Positions 1 through 7,898 of a DNA stretch of 64,000 bases are shown here, in pieces (position 1 is the first letter of the stretch; each line of letters opens with the position of its first letter). The notes under the pieces are model-generated. The model saw nothing but the letters and a program-made list of their open reading frames with translations. It searched no databases and had not been told where the DNA came from. This stretch comes from Protofrankia sp963555925 (lineage in GTDB: Bacteria; Actinomycetota; Actinomycetes; Frankiales; Frankiaceae), in assembly GCA_963555925.1 (NCBI GenBank), contig CAUVXJ010000094.1, positions 1 to 64,000 on the forward strand, written 5' to 3'. The position numbers were made by a program, and so were the translations under genes.

Positions 1-361
1 CCGGGGCACCGGGGGCACCGGGGCGGCCGGGCAGCCGCGGACCGGGACGGGGCGGTACCGGTCCCGGACGGGCGCCGGTACCGGGCCGGACTCCGTTGCC
101 CTGGGAAGTGCCGTTGCCCTGGGAAGTGCCGTTGCCCTGGGAACCGACGTTGCCCTGGGGTGTGCCACCGCGGGCGGACGACCGCTGCGTTGCCGCCCCT
201 TCGGCCGGGAACGATTCCTTGAGCTTTCGAACGACGGGTGCCTCGACTGTGGACGAAGCCGACTTCACGAACTCGCCGAGATCCTTCAGTTTGGCGAGCA
301 CGGTCTTGCTGTCGACTCCGAGCTCTTTGGCGAGCTCGTGTACGCGGGCCTTTCCTACCAC
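1..361 (-). CDS. infB: Translation initiation factor IF-2, N-terminal part (runs off the window edge)
   Basis: The GTG start at 361-359 has AGGAG a few bases upstream. The first residues, VVGKARVHELAKELGVDSKT, are the typical IF-2 N-terminal helical domain. Next comes a low-complexity linker rich in Gly, Pro, Gln and Asn that contains four copies of an 18-bp repeat (GTSQGN-type hexapeptides). The GTPase domain lies outside the window. IF-2 delivers fMet-tRNA to the 30S subunit and promotes subunit joining. The order rimP, nusA, ylxR, infB on the minus strand is the standard actinobacterial operon and supports the call. The 202 bases between ylxR and this start hold no other recognised gene. 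Confidence 0.93.
   Translation of the reverse strand, partial: MVGKARVHELAKELGVDSKTVLAKLKDLGEFVKSASSTVEAPVVRKLKESFPAEGAATQRSSARGGTPQGNVGSQGNGTSQGNGTSQGNGVRPGTGARPGPVPPRPGPRLPGRPGAPGAP
93..164. repeat. 18-bp tandem repeat x4 inside infB
   Basis: Unit CCGTTGCCCTGGGAAGTG at 93-110 and 111-128, then two diverged copies at 129-146 and 147-164. The period is a multiple of three, so the IF-2 reading frame is kept and hexapeptide repeats are coded in the disordered linker. Confidence 0.9.
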
Positions 362-563
362 GGTGCTCCTTCTTTCGGCCCGCGGTCCGGCCGCGTGCCC
401 TCGTTACCTGCTGGTCGTGATCATGGCTGCGTGCTCATCGCGCGGTCATCGCTGTCTCGACCTGCTTCCGTGTCGACATCTGGTGATGTCGTCCGATCTT
501 CCGTGAACTCCACACCGGTGCGCAATCACGTGCCATTCAACATCATCTACCGCTCAACATCAT

Positions 564-827
564 CTAACGTTCAACAAGGTACGCCCTGGCACGTCCAAGC
601 CCGAGTGGCCCTGGAACGCGCAGCGCCCGCGGGAACGCCCTGCGGCGCTCCGCGAGATCAAGGCAGGCCAGATCGGGATGCAGGTGTGCTCCCCGTCCTG
701 GCATACGACGGCGAACATCGGGTGTGAGTTCGCCACCAACTGCCACCATACGCACCAAGTCGGCCCGCGCCGCCTGAGTACGACACCCTACGCAGGTGCG
801 GATCGGCTCCGCACGGCGCGCCCTCAC
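564..827 (-). CDS. ylxR: YlxR family nucleic-acid-binding protein (DUF448)
   Basis: A protein of about 87 residues beginning VRARRAEPIRTCVGCRTQ. The EPIRTCVGCR segment is the YlxR/DUF448 signature, and the later block PGRGAHLHPDLACLDLA also fits. The family is small and basic, sits between nusA and infB in many bacteria, and is thought to bind RNA or nucleoid DNA. The GTG at 827 is preferred because it begins just after the nusA stop (832). Another in-frame GTG at 845 would overlap nusA. Function is inferred from family and position. Confidence 0.85.
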   Translation of the reverse strand: MRARRAEPIRTCVGCRTQAARADLVRMVAVGGELTPDVRRRMPGRGAHLHPDLACLDLAERRRAFPRALRVPGPLGLGRARAYLVER

Positions 828-831
828 CAGT

Positions 832-1920
832 CTAACCCGTTGCACCCGCGGAGTGGTTGCCGGCGGCTGGGGATCTACGGGCCGCGGACAGGGGCGCGAC
901 CCGCCTGGGAGACGATTCGGGACGTTCCCTCGACACCGGGTCACCGCCGCCTTCCGTATCCGAATGGATGTCAATGCGCCAGCCGGTGAGACGGGCGGCC
1001 AGCCGGGCATTCTGCCCTTCCCGGCCGATAGCGAGTGACAGCTGGTAATCCGGCACGACCACCCGGGCCGAGCGGCCGGCCTCGTCGGTGACCTCGACGC
1101 GGGCGACCCGCGCCGGCGACAGCGCGTTACCCACGAACGTAGCCGGTTCGGCGGACCAGTCGACGATATCGATCTTCTCGCCGCACAGCTCGGCCATGAC
1201 GGCACGCACCCGACTGCCCATCGGACCGATGCACGCGCCCTTCGGGTTCACTCCGGGGACGGTCGACCGAACAGCGATCTTGCTGCGGTGTCCCGCCTCC
1301 CGGGCGATCGCGGCGATCTCCACCGTGCCGTCCGCCACCTCTGGGACCTCGAGCCGGAACAACCCCTTGACCAGCTCCGGGTGGGTTCGAGACAACGTCA
1401 CCGTGGGGCCGTGTGCTCCGCGCACGACACTCACGACATAGCACTTGACGCGGTCCCCGTGTTCGAAACGCTCGCCGGGGACCTGCTCAGCCGGCGCGAG
1501 CACGCCCTCGATCGTGCCGAGATCCACCAGCACGACCTTGGAACCGGCTCGCTGCTCGTGATGCTGGACGACGCCGGAGACGACATCATGCTCACGGTCA
1601 GCATATTGTCCGTAGGTGACTTCCTGCTGGGCCTCGCGCAGCCGCTGCATAATCACCTGCTTGGCGGTCATCGTCGCGATCCGGCCGAAGTCCTCGGGTG
1701 TGTCCTCCCATTCGCGGGTCAGCCCGTCCAGGGACGTCTCACGGGCATAGACCGCGACATTCCCCGACGTCCGGTCGACGACCACCCGGGCGTCCTGTGC
1801 CGCGCCGCCGGTGTGCCGGTAGGCCGTCAGCAACGCGGTCTCGATCGCCTCCACCAGTGTGTCGAAGGAGATCTCCTTCTCGCGTTCGATCCCACGCAGC
1901 GCCGCCACATCGAGCTTCAT
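832..1920 (-). CDS. nusA: Transcription termination/antitermination protein NusA
   Basis: This 362-residue protein starts MKLDVAALRGIEREKEISFD, a typical NusA N-terminal RNA-polymerase-binding domain. An S1 domain (about 130-200) and two KH domains follow; EKIDIVDWS and VVPDYQLSLAIGREGQNARL are the classic KH signatures. It lacks the C-terminal acidic repeats of E. coli NusA, as is usual in Actinobacteria. It modulates pausing, termination and antitermination. The start overlaps the rimP stop by 4 bases (ATGA), so translation is probably coupled. Confidence 0.97.
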   Translation of the reverse strand: MKLDVAALRGIEREKEISFDTLVEAIETALLTAYRHTGGAAQDARVVVDRTSGNVAVYARETSLDGLTREWEDTPEDFGRIATMTAKQVIMQRLREAQQEVTYGQYADREHDVVSGVVQHHEQRAGSKVVLVDLGTIEGVLAPAEQVPGERFEHGDRVKCYVVSVVRGAHGPTVTLSRTHPELVKGLFRLEVPEVADGTVEIAAIAREAGHRSKIAVRSTVPGVNPKGACIGPMGSRVRAVMAELCGEKIDIVDWSAEPATFVGNALSPARVARVEVTDEAGRSARVVVPDYQLSLAIGREGQNARLAARLTGWRIDIHSDTEGGGDPVSRERPESSPRRVAPLSAARRSPAAGNHSAGATG

Positions 1921-2543
1921 CGCTCCGCCTCCCCCTGCGCGTCCGCCCCGGTCGCAGAATCGTCCCCGGTCGCCGAATCGTCCCCGGTCGCCCGGAACTC
2001 CACCTGCACGACGGCCCGGACGACATCCGCGAAGGATATCCGCCGCACCGCACCGGCCGGCCCACTCTGATCATCCACCGCGAGCTCCGCCGAATCGGGC
2101 CCGCTGGCGCGGACCCGGCCGATCAGCTGACCACCGTCACGGGTGTGCACCGAAACCAGGCGTCCCCGGGCGCGCCGCCAGTGCCGGGCCGCGACAAGCG
2201 GGCGGTCGACCCCCGGCGAGCTGACCTCGAGCACGTACGGGCCGGACACCGGTGCGCCGTCGCCGTCGACTGCATCAAGAACAGCGGAGACGGCCCGGCT
2301 GGCCTCGGCGACCGCGTCCAGATCGATACCGTCGTCGCGGTCCACCACGACCCGCACGACGCTGCGGGAACCCGCCCGGGTGACGGCGACGTCCTCCAGG
2401 TCGAACCCATGAGCCGCCAGCTCCGGGGTGAGCAGGCGGACCAGTCGGGCGCGGCCTCGCCCGCCGCCGGCATGGGTTGCGGCCACGGCGTCACCCACGT
2501 CGACCCGCTCCTCTCCGTCGCTACACACTGGGTCGCCACGCAC
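1917..2543 (-). CDS. rimP: Ribosome maturation factor RimP
   Basis: A 208-residue protein with the RimP N-domain (LTPELAAHGFDLEDVAV, VVRVVVDRDDGIDLDAVAEASR, YVLEVSSPGVDRPL) and a C-terminal SH3-like domain (GRVRASG...RISFADVVRAVVQVEF). It supports 30S maturation. Its tail carries a perfect 18-bp duplication that codes ATGDDS repeats and gives an acidic end. The GTG start at 2543 is uncertain; internal GTG codons near residue 16 are possible. It is the first gene of the nusA-infB operon. Confidence 0.95.
   Translation of the reverse strand: MRGDPVCSDGEERVDVGDAVAATHAGGGRGRARLVRLLTPELAAHGFDLEDVAVTRAGSRSVVRVVVDRDDGIDLDAVAEASRAVSAVLDAVDGDGAPVSGPYVLEVSSPGVDRPLVAARHWRRARGRLVSVHTRDGGQLIGRVRASGPDSAELAVDDQSGPAGAVRRISFADVVRAVVQVEFRATGDDSATGDDSATGADAQGEAER
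1957..1992. repeat. 18-bp tandem repeat x2 in the rimP tail
   Basis: GAATCGTCCCCGGTCGCC occurs at 1957-1974 and 1975-1992 without mismatch. It codes duplicated ATGDDS hexapeptides at the acidic C-terminus of RimP. Confidence 0.92.
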
Positions 2544-2701
2544 TGGCGTCCGTCGCCACGCTCCGGCGTGACGTCCTCTCGAGATCCTCAGCCTACGTCG
2601 GTCGCCGCCCGTCTCTCATCCGGGTCCGCCCGCAGGCAGGGCCGGCGTGCAGGCGTCACGCTGCTCGGCGACCTGTGTCAAGCTGCTGGGCCGTGAGCTC
2701 G

Positions 2702-3211
2702 ATGGTTCCTGGTCAGGGGTCCTCCAGACGGGTCGTGCTCGGCACGCTGTCCCTGGCGGCGACCAACGCCCTCGTCGGATGCAGCTGGACACGAGCGGCC
2801 CGGGAGCCCGCTGCCACCCCGGCCGCCACCGCCGACGACATTCTGCGTGGATCCGCGCTCGAGTCCGAACACGCGCTGCTCGTGGCATACGACCGCGCGA
2901 TCGCCGTGTATCCCTCGATCGCGGCGACATTGCGCGCGGTGCGGGCTCACCATGCCGAGCATGTCAGTCGCCTTGTGCCGGTCACGCCCACCGCTACGGT
3001 CACGCCCACCGCTACGGTCACGCCCACCGCTACGGTCACCGCCGACGCCGTGCAGGTTACCGTGGCGGGGCTGGTGAAGCTGGAGCGCGCGGCCGCGACG
3101 TCACTACGGACCCAGTGCCTGGCGGCGTCGGCGAGCCTGGCGCCGCTACTGGCCAGCATCCATGCGGCTGAGACCGCGCACGCGGACCTGCTCGCCCCGC
3201 TGGTCGGCTGA
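2702..3211 (+). CDS. Ferritin-like lipoprotein next to rimP
   Basis: A 169-residue protein with a signal peptide and lipobox (LAATNALVGCSW, lipidated Cys near residue 26). A four-helix-bundle-like mature part follows: SALESEHALLVAYDRAI and RAVRAHHAEHVSRL have the Glu/His spacing of ferritin-like domains. A perfect 18-bp triplication codes VTPTAT repeats between helices 2 and 3. A GTG at 2693 is an alternative start. It is divergent from rimP and three bases upstream of another ferritin-like gene, so the two are probably co-transcribed. Metal binding is not proven from sequence. Confidence 0.75.
   Translation: MVPGQGSSRRVVLGTLSLAATNALVGCSWTRAAREPAATPAATADDILRGSALESEHALLVAYDRAIAVYPSIAATLRAVRAHHAEHVSRLVPVTPTATVTPTATVTPTATVTADAVQVTVAGLVKLERAAATSLRTQCLAASASLAPLLASIHAAETAHADLLAPLVG
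2983..3036. repeat. 18-bp perfect tandem repeat x3
   Basis: Three identical copies of CACGCCCACCGCTACGGT at 2983-3000, 3001-3018 and 3019-3036. They lie in the ferritin-like lipoprotein gene and code VTPTAT repeats. Confidence 0.95.
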
Positions 3212-3214
3212 CCG

Positions 3215-3691
3215 ATGCCGGCTCAGGATCCCCGGCCACCCGATCCCGCCGCCGTCTGGAGGCTGTCGGACCTGCTCGCCATGGAGCACGCCGCCGTCTA
3301 CGTCGCCGCCGCGGCCGGCGGTGAGCTGGCTGCCCTGCGGCCGGTGGCGGAGTCGGCCCGTGTCCTCGCCCAGAATGCGTTCACCGCCCATCGGGAGCTG
3401 CGTGACCGGCTGGTGGCCGAGATCCTCGACCGGGGCGGCACCGCGCCACCGGCCCAGGCCGCGTACCGGCTGCCGGCGGTATCCACCGACCTGGCCGGAG
3501 TGCTCCTGCTGCTGGCCGACATCGAGGACCGTTGTTCGGCCGCCGCCTACGACGCGATCGGCGACCTGACCGGCAACGGACGCGCGCTGGTGACCGACGC
3601 CCTGGCCGGGATGGCGGTGCGCGGCCAGCAGGCCCGTATCGCGGCAGGCCAGCCCGCTGGCCAGGCCGCCCGGGCGCTACCCGGCGCGTGA
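3215..3691 (+). CDS. DUF4439 ferritin-like protein
   Basis: A 158-residue all-helical protein. Motifs LSDLLAMEHAAVYVAAAAGG, TAHRELRDRLVAEI and LADIEDRCSAAAYDAIGDL match the DUF4439 ferritin-like fold: helices with conserved Glu/His, and a Tyr-rich pair. It starts 3 bases after the upstream ferritin-like lipoprotein and its 3' end overlaps the convergent HAD gene by 15 bases. It has no signal peptide, unlike its partner, so the pair may act on either side of the membrane (inference). Confidence 0.8.
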   Translation: MPAQDPRPPDPAAVWRLSDLLAMEHAAVYVAAAAGGELAALRPVAESARVLAQNAFTAHRELRDRLVAEILDRGGTAPPAQAAYRLPAVSTDLAGVLLLLADIEDRCSAAAYDAIGDLTGNGRALVTDALAGMAVRGQQARIAAGQPAGQAARALPGA

Positions 3692-4465
3692 GAACGGCCG
3701 TTGGCGCCTGAGCGCCCAGCCGTCCAGGACGCCCAGCAGCCGCCCGAGCCGCCCGATCACCGCGTCGGCCCGGCCGTCACCGGACTCCCCCGGCGCCCCG
3801 GAGCGGGGGCCTGCGCCGTCGGAGAGCAGCACGGTGCGCATGCCCACGGCGCGAGCTCCGGCTATGTCGCTCGCCGGACGGTCGCCGACGAAAACCGCCG
3901 CGCCCGGGTCACGCACGCCGAGCGAGGCGAGCACGGCGTGGAACGCGTCCGGGTGCGGCTTGGAGAACGGCAGGTCGTTGGTGTAGACCCGGGCGTCGAA
4001 CAGGTCCAGGAGGCCGTCTCGGGCAAGCCATCGTGAGTGCCATGAGCGAGGCCAGTGCGTGTTGGTCAGCAGCCCGATCCGCAACCCCCGGGTCCGCACC
4101 AGATGCAGCAACAGCAGCGCGTCCGGGTCGCACACCGTGTGGGGAGTCCAGGCGCACAGGTCACGGCTGGCCGCGACCCGGTGCACGGCGCCGGCCACGT
4201 CGAGCCCGACCGCCGCCGACGCCACCGCGAGCAGCTCCGTGACCGTTCCGCTGCGGCCCGATACGCCGGCCGTCGCCCACCACTGCTGTTCGGAGCCCTC
4301 CAGCGCCCGGGTCAGCTCCCGCGCGTCACCCGGGGCGAGGTCGCGCGCCACGACCCGCCAGAGATCCAGCAGGTCCACGTCGTGGAAGGGGGTCAGGGTG
4401 CCACCCCAGTCAAAGACCACCGCCTCAACAGCCGACGCGACCCCGGCGGTCACCGGGCGACCCAC
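3677..4465 (-). CDS. HAD-family hydrolase
   Basis: A 262-residue protein with all HAD motifs: motif I VVFDWGGTLT (nucleophile Asp of the D-x-G-x-T pattern), motif II GLLTNTHW, motif III Lys in NDLPFSKPHPDAF, and motif IV FVGDRPASDIAGA. It is probably a phosphatase of the phosphoglycolate-phosphatase type; the substrate is unknown. The start overlaps the Rrf2 gene by 16 bases, so it is likely the last gene of the ABC transporter-Rrf2 operon. Confidence 0.88.
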   Translation of the reverse strand: MGRPVTAGVASAVEAVVFDWGGTLTPFHDVDLLDLWRVVARDLAPGDARELTRALEGSEQQWWATAGVSGRSGTVTELLAVASAAVGLDVAGAVHRVAASRDLCAWTPHTVCDPDALLLLHLVRTRGLRIGLLTNTHWPRSWHSRWLARDGLLDLFDARVYTNDLPFSKPHPDAFHAVLASLGVRDPGAAVFVGDRPASDIAGARAVGMRTVLLSDGAGPRSGAPGESGDGRADAVIGRLGRLLGVLDGWALRRQRPFSRAG

Positions 4466-4905
4466 GCGTCCCGGTCCCGACCGAGCTCACAGACGATGGG
4501 CGGCAGATGCCCGCTGGCGACATCCGCGAGCGTGACCTCCTCAAGGACCCGACGCAGGCTGACCCGCACCGCGATCCACACATCCTGCAGGTGCTTGGCG
4601 GCGCCCTCGTAGACCGCATCCTCCGGCCGACGGCCCCGGACGCTGGCCAACGGACCGTCGGTGGCACGGATCACCATCGCAATGGTGATCTCATCGGCTG
4701 GTCGACAGAGCCGGTAACCGCCGTCGGCGCCACGTCTACTCAACACCAGACCACTCCGCCGAAGATCGGTGAGGATGTTCTCCAGAAACCGCAGCGGCAG
4801 GTCCTGCGCGGTCGCCAGGCTCTCACCCTTCACGAGCTCACCGTCGGAGGCTGCCAGCGTCAACAGTGCGCGCAGGGCATAGTCGGCTCGTGCGGAGATC
4901 TGCAT
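4450..4905 (-). CDS. Rrf2 family transcriptional regulator
   Basis: This 151-residue protein starts MQISARADYALRALLTLA, the Rrf2 winged-helix N-terminus. The recognition region LRRSGLVLSRRGADGGYRL is typical of the family. It has only two Cys (67 and 139), not the three-Cys cluster that binds Fe-S in IscR, NsrR or RirA. It more resembles cluster-free members such as the cysteine regulator CymR. Its position after a sulfonate-type ABC transporter suggests sulfur control, but this is inference. Confidence 0.85.
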   Translation of the reverse strand: MQISARADYALRALLTLAASDGELVKGESLATAQDLPLRFLENILTDLRRSGLVLSRRGADGGYRLCRPADEITIAMVIRATDGPLASVRGRRPEDAVYEGAAKHLQDVWIAVRVSLRRVLEEVTLADVASGHLPPIVCELGRDRDAWVAR

Positions 4906-4964
4906 ATCTCCATCTTGCCGGTCATGGTCCCAGCGCGCCCCACACGGGGTACCATCGGTCGATC

Positions 4965-5873
4965 TCAGCCCGACTGTTCAGGCAGGAGCCCGCGGCGGGC
5001 GCGCATCCGGCGGTCCACGGTGTTGAACGCGGCGTCCACGAGCACCCCGATCGCGAAGATCGTCAACATGGACGCGATCACACCGGTCGCCTCCAGGAAC
5101 TGGCGGCTGTTCTCCAGATCCGAACCGATGGACGGATGACCGGGCACGATGACCAGCAACTCACCCGCCATCAGGCTCCGCCAGGCGAACGCCCAGCCCT
5201 GTTTGAGCCCGGCCACCACCGACGGCAGGGCCGCCGGTGCCACCACGAGCCGGTACAGTTTCAGGCCTCGCGCGCCCATGGTCTGGCCGAGCCTGGTCAG
5301 CAGCGGCGGGACATAGTCGATACCGCTGATGACACCGTTGGCGACCGACGGCGCCGCACCGAGTACGACGACGAAGAGAATCGCCCCTTCGGTGAGCCTG
5401 AACAGCAGGATCGCCAGTGGGAACCAGACGATGGAGGGCATCGTCTGCAACGCTGTGATGAACGAGCCGACCGCGGTCCGCAACAGGGCGAACCGGGACA
5501 CGGCCAGACCGACGACAGCACCGATCAGGACCGCCAGGGCGTACCCGACAAAAGCGCGCTGCATGGTACGGGCGAAGGCGGCCCAGAAGTCCCCACTCAC
5601 CACCCGGTGGCCGAGCTCCGGCAACGCCTCGTCCGGGCCGGGTAGGACATAGGTTGGCTTCCAGCCGGTCCACACCACGATTTGCCACAACAACAGAAAA
5701 ATCGCCACAGCGGCCAACTTCGGCCAGGTCGCCGACCACATCCGCAGTGCGAGCGGACGGCCGGGCGCCGCCACGGTCTCCAGGGCGTCGAGCCCGGCAA
5801 GAGCCGCATCGGTCGATGTGGTCGTCGCCGGCCCGCGCAGCGTATCGGGTCCGATGGTCGTATCAGTGGCCAT
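4965..5873 (-). CDS. ABC transporter permease, sulfonate/taurine/nitrate type
   Basis: A 302-residue protein with about six membrane segments (first at LAAVAIFLLLWQIVVW) and the BPD_transp_1 EAA-type loop around ARGLKLYRLVVAPAALPSVV. It resembles SsuC/TauC. The start overlaps the ATPase gene by 11 bases. Together with the ATPase and the binding protein it forms a complete importer. Substrate specificity cannot be read from the permease itself. Confidence 0.9.
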   Translation of the reverse strand: MATDTTIGPDTLRGPATTTSTDAALAGLDALETVAAPGRPLALRMWSATWPKLAAVAIFLLLWQIVVWTGWKPTYVLPGPDEALPELGHRVVSGDFWAAFARTMQRAFVGYALAVLIGAVVGLAVSRFALLRTAVGSFITALQTMPSIVWFPLAILLFRLTEGAILFVVVLGAAPSVANGVISGIDYVPPLLTRLGQTMGARGLKLYRLVVAPAALPSVVAGLKQGWAFAWRSLMAGELLVIVPGHPSIGSDLENSRQFLEATGVIASMLTIFAIGVLVDAAFNTVDRRMRARRGLLPEQSG

Positions 5874-6624
5874 GACGACTCACCTCCGCACGCAACCGGG
5901 CAGTGATCGTCGCGGCGAGCGCGGCCACGTCCGGTGCGTCGATGCGACGCGGGCGGTCGATCCCGACGTCGAAGATCTCAGCCACCCGCCCCGGCCGGCT
6001 CGACAGCAGCACGATGCGATCCCCCAGCCGCACCGCCTCACGCACGTCGTGGGTGACGAACAGGACGGTGACCCCGGTTTCGCGCCAGATCCGCTCCAGC
6101 TCGTCATGCAGCAGGTCCCGCGTCATCGCGTCGAGCGCGCCGAAGGGCTCGTCCATACACAGGATGTCGGCTTCCTGCGCGAACGTTCTGGCCAGGCTGA
6201 CCCGCTGGCGCATGCCGCCGGAAAGCTCATGCGGCCGCTTGTCGGCCAGACCGGCCAGGCGAACCATGGTGAGGAGCTCGTCGACCCGGACCCGGCGATC
6301 GGCTCTGGGGACACCCCTGATCTTCATCGGCAACGCGATGTTGCCCCCGGCGGTGAGCCACGGCAACAGGGCCGAATCCTGGAACATCATGCCGACCCTG
6401 CGGCCACCGACGTCGACCATGCCCGAACTCGGTCGGTCGATGCCGGCAAGAATGCCCAGGAGCGTTGATTTCCCGCAGCCGGACGCGCCCAACAGACACA
6501 CGAACTCCCCTGGGCGCGCATCAAAGGAGACGTCGTCAAGCGCCTGGACCCGGTGCGGGCCGGACCCGAAGGTCCGACTCACACCGGCGATCCGTACCGC
6601 TCTCGTGTCGATGACGGCGGTCAC
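5863..6624 (-). CDS. ABC transporter ATP-binding protein, SsuB/TauB type
   Basis: A 253-residue ATPase with Walker A GASGCGKST (46-54), signature LSGGMRQRVSLART (from 134), Walker B ILCMDEP (154-160) and switch His in LFVTHDVREA. The closest family is nitrate/sulfonate/taurine importers. It sits between the binding protein (43-bp gap) and the permease (11-base overlap). Confidence 0.93.
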   Translation of the reverse strand: MTAVIDTRAVRIAGVSRTFGSGPHRVQALDDVSFDARPGEFVCLLGASGCGKSTLLGILAGIDRPSSGMVDVGGRRVGMMFQDSALLPWLTAGGNIALPMKIRGVPRADRRVRVDELLTMVRLAGLADKRPHELSGGMRQRVSLARTFAQEADILCMDEPFGALDAMTRDLLHDELERIWRETGVTVLFVTHDVREAVRLGDRIVLLSSRPGRVAEIFDVGIDRPRRIDAPDVAALAATITARLRAEVSRHGH

Positions 6625-6666
6625 GAAATCTTCTCCCCTGTTAGGGCCTGTCTGGTGGATCTGCGT

Positions 6667-7764
6667 CTACTTCACCGCGACAGCCGGTTTGCCCTGTGCG
6701 GTCAGCACCGCGTTCAGGGTTGCCACATCGAAAATCCCGTCGAGACTCGCCTTGGTGATCAGGCCGAGCTCCTGGGCATGATCGGCCGACGTGACCACTG
6801 AAGACGCGATCGGGTCGGAAGTGAATGTCAGCCGCTTCCATGCCGGCACGATCACGGCGTCCGCCAGGGGCTTGCCGGTGAGCTTCGCCAGTCCCTGGTT
6901 GGTGACCTGTTGTGTCTTGGCAGGGTCCGCACCCAGCGCATTGATCGAGGCGACGTTCGCCGCCACCAGCCGCTTGACGATCTCCGGGTTACTCGTCGCG
7001 TAGTCGGTGCGCACAACCAGCACGGTGGTGGTGAACCTGCCGTCGGGCCACTGCGAAGCCTCGTCCACCAGCAGTTTCCCGCCATCGGCGACCATCCGGG
7101 ACAGCGTGGGCTCGGGCACCCAGGCACCGTCTACGGCACCTGACTTGAACGCGTCCACCGTCACCGCGTTGTCCTGCGGACGGACCTGAACGTCGCCGCC
7201 GCCGTTCTTGTCGGTGGCCAGGCCATGCTGCTTGAGGTAATACCGCAGCGCGACATCCTGGGTGTTGGCGAGACCGGGAGTCGCGATGGTCTTGCCGCGC
7301 AGCTGGTCGACCGAGGTGATGTCGCTCTTCACCACGAGGCCGGCCCCACCGGAGGTCGCGCCCGAGATGACGCGCAGCGCCGCACCCTTGGATTTGACAA
7401 AAGCGTTGACCGCGGGATTAGGCCCGATGTACCCGGCGTCGAGCGAACCGGACAGGATCGCTTCGGCCTCCTGCGTACCCGAGTTGAACGTCGTGGTTTC
7501 GATCTTCACCCCCGGGCCGAGCGTGGCCGCAAAGATTCCCTGGTCAAGACCGTAGATGGCAGGTGCGTGAGTGAGGTTCGGAAAGTAACCGAGCCGCAGC
7601 GTCCCCGTCGGGCCGGGCGCCGAGCTTCCGGCCGAACCCGTGGCCGAACTCCCGGTCGACACGGTGTTGCCGTCTCCCCCGCTCGAGCAGGCCGGTGCCG
7701 CCAACGCCAACGCGCCGGCCGCGAGCAGTGGCGTGATCCGACGCCACAGCCTCCTCGATGACAT
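6667..7764 (-). CDS. ABC transporter substrate-binding lipoprotein, SsuA-like
   Basis: A 365-residue protein from ATG at 7764, which has GGGGGGAAGG upstream. The signal peptide ends in a lipobox (LALAAPACSSGG). The mature part has the SsuA/NMT1 pattern: LRLGYFPNLTHAPAIYGLDQGIF, SGSLDAGYIGPNPAVNAFV and LRGKTIATPGLANTQDVALR. It is the first gene of the transporter operon. The fold is shared by sulfonate, taurine and nitrate binders, so the substrate is not fixed. Two small inverted repeats lie just upstream of the ribosome binding site. Confidence 0.9.
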   Translation of the reverse strand: MSSRRLWRRITPLLAAGALALAAPACSSGGDGNTVSTGSSATGSAGSSAPGPTGTLRLGYFPNLTHAPAIYGLDQGIFAATLGPGVKIETTTFNSGTQEAEAILSGSLDAGYIGPNPAVNAFVKSKGAALRVISGATSGGAGLVVKSDITSVDQLRGKTIATPGLANTQDVALRYYLKQHGLATDKNGGGDVQVRPQDNAVTVDAFKSGAVDGAWVPEPTLSRMVADGGKLLVDEASQWPDGRFTTTVLVVRTDYATSNPEIVKRLVAANVASINALGADPAKTQQVTNQGLAKLTGKPLADAVIVPAWKRLTFTSDPIASSVVTSADHAQELGLITKASLDGIFDVATLNAVLTAQGKPAVAVK

Positions 7765-7778
7765 GTGCCTTCCCCCCA

Positions 7779-7815
7779 GTTGTGGTGTCTCACCGCAACG
7801 ACGCCCCACGGCGTC
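7779..7815 (-). promoter_or_regulatory. Two small hairpins in the leader of the ABC transporter operon
   Basis: On the minus strand GACGCCGTGGGGCGTC (7815-7800) can form a 6-bp stem. It is followed by GTTGCGGTGAGACACCACAAC (7799-7779), a stem with one mismatch. The second hairpin ends right before the purine-rich ribosome binding site. It could affect translation of the binding protein. It does not match a SAM or other riboswitch core I can recognise. Confidence 0.35.
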
Positions 7816-7898
7816 ATGCAAACCGATCGAAGTCATCGGAAAACTGAGCATGCCAGAGGAAGGCCCGGGACGCCATCCCCGGCCCGGGGACGAATGGA

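Noticed and set aside
93..164. Could the tandem repeats be CRISPR arrays?
   Set aside because: Units are short and contiguous with no spacers, and they code repeated peptides.
7765..7860. SAM or SAM-like riboswitch upstream of the importer
   Set aside because: Only two simple hairpins are seen, not the conserved core of any SAM class.
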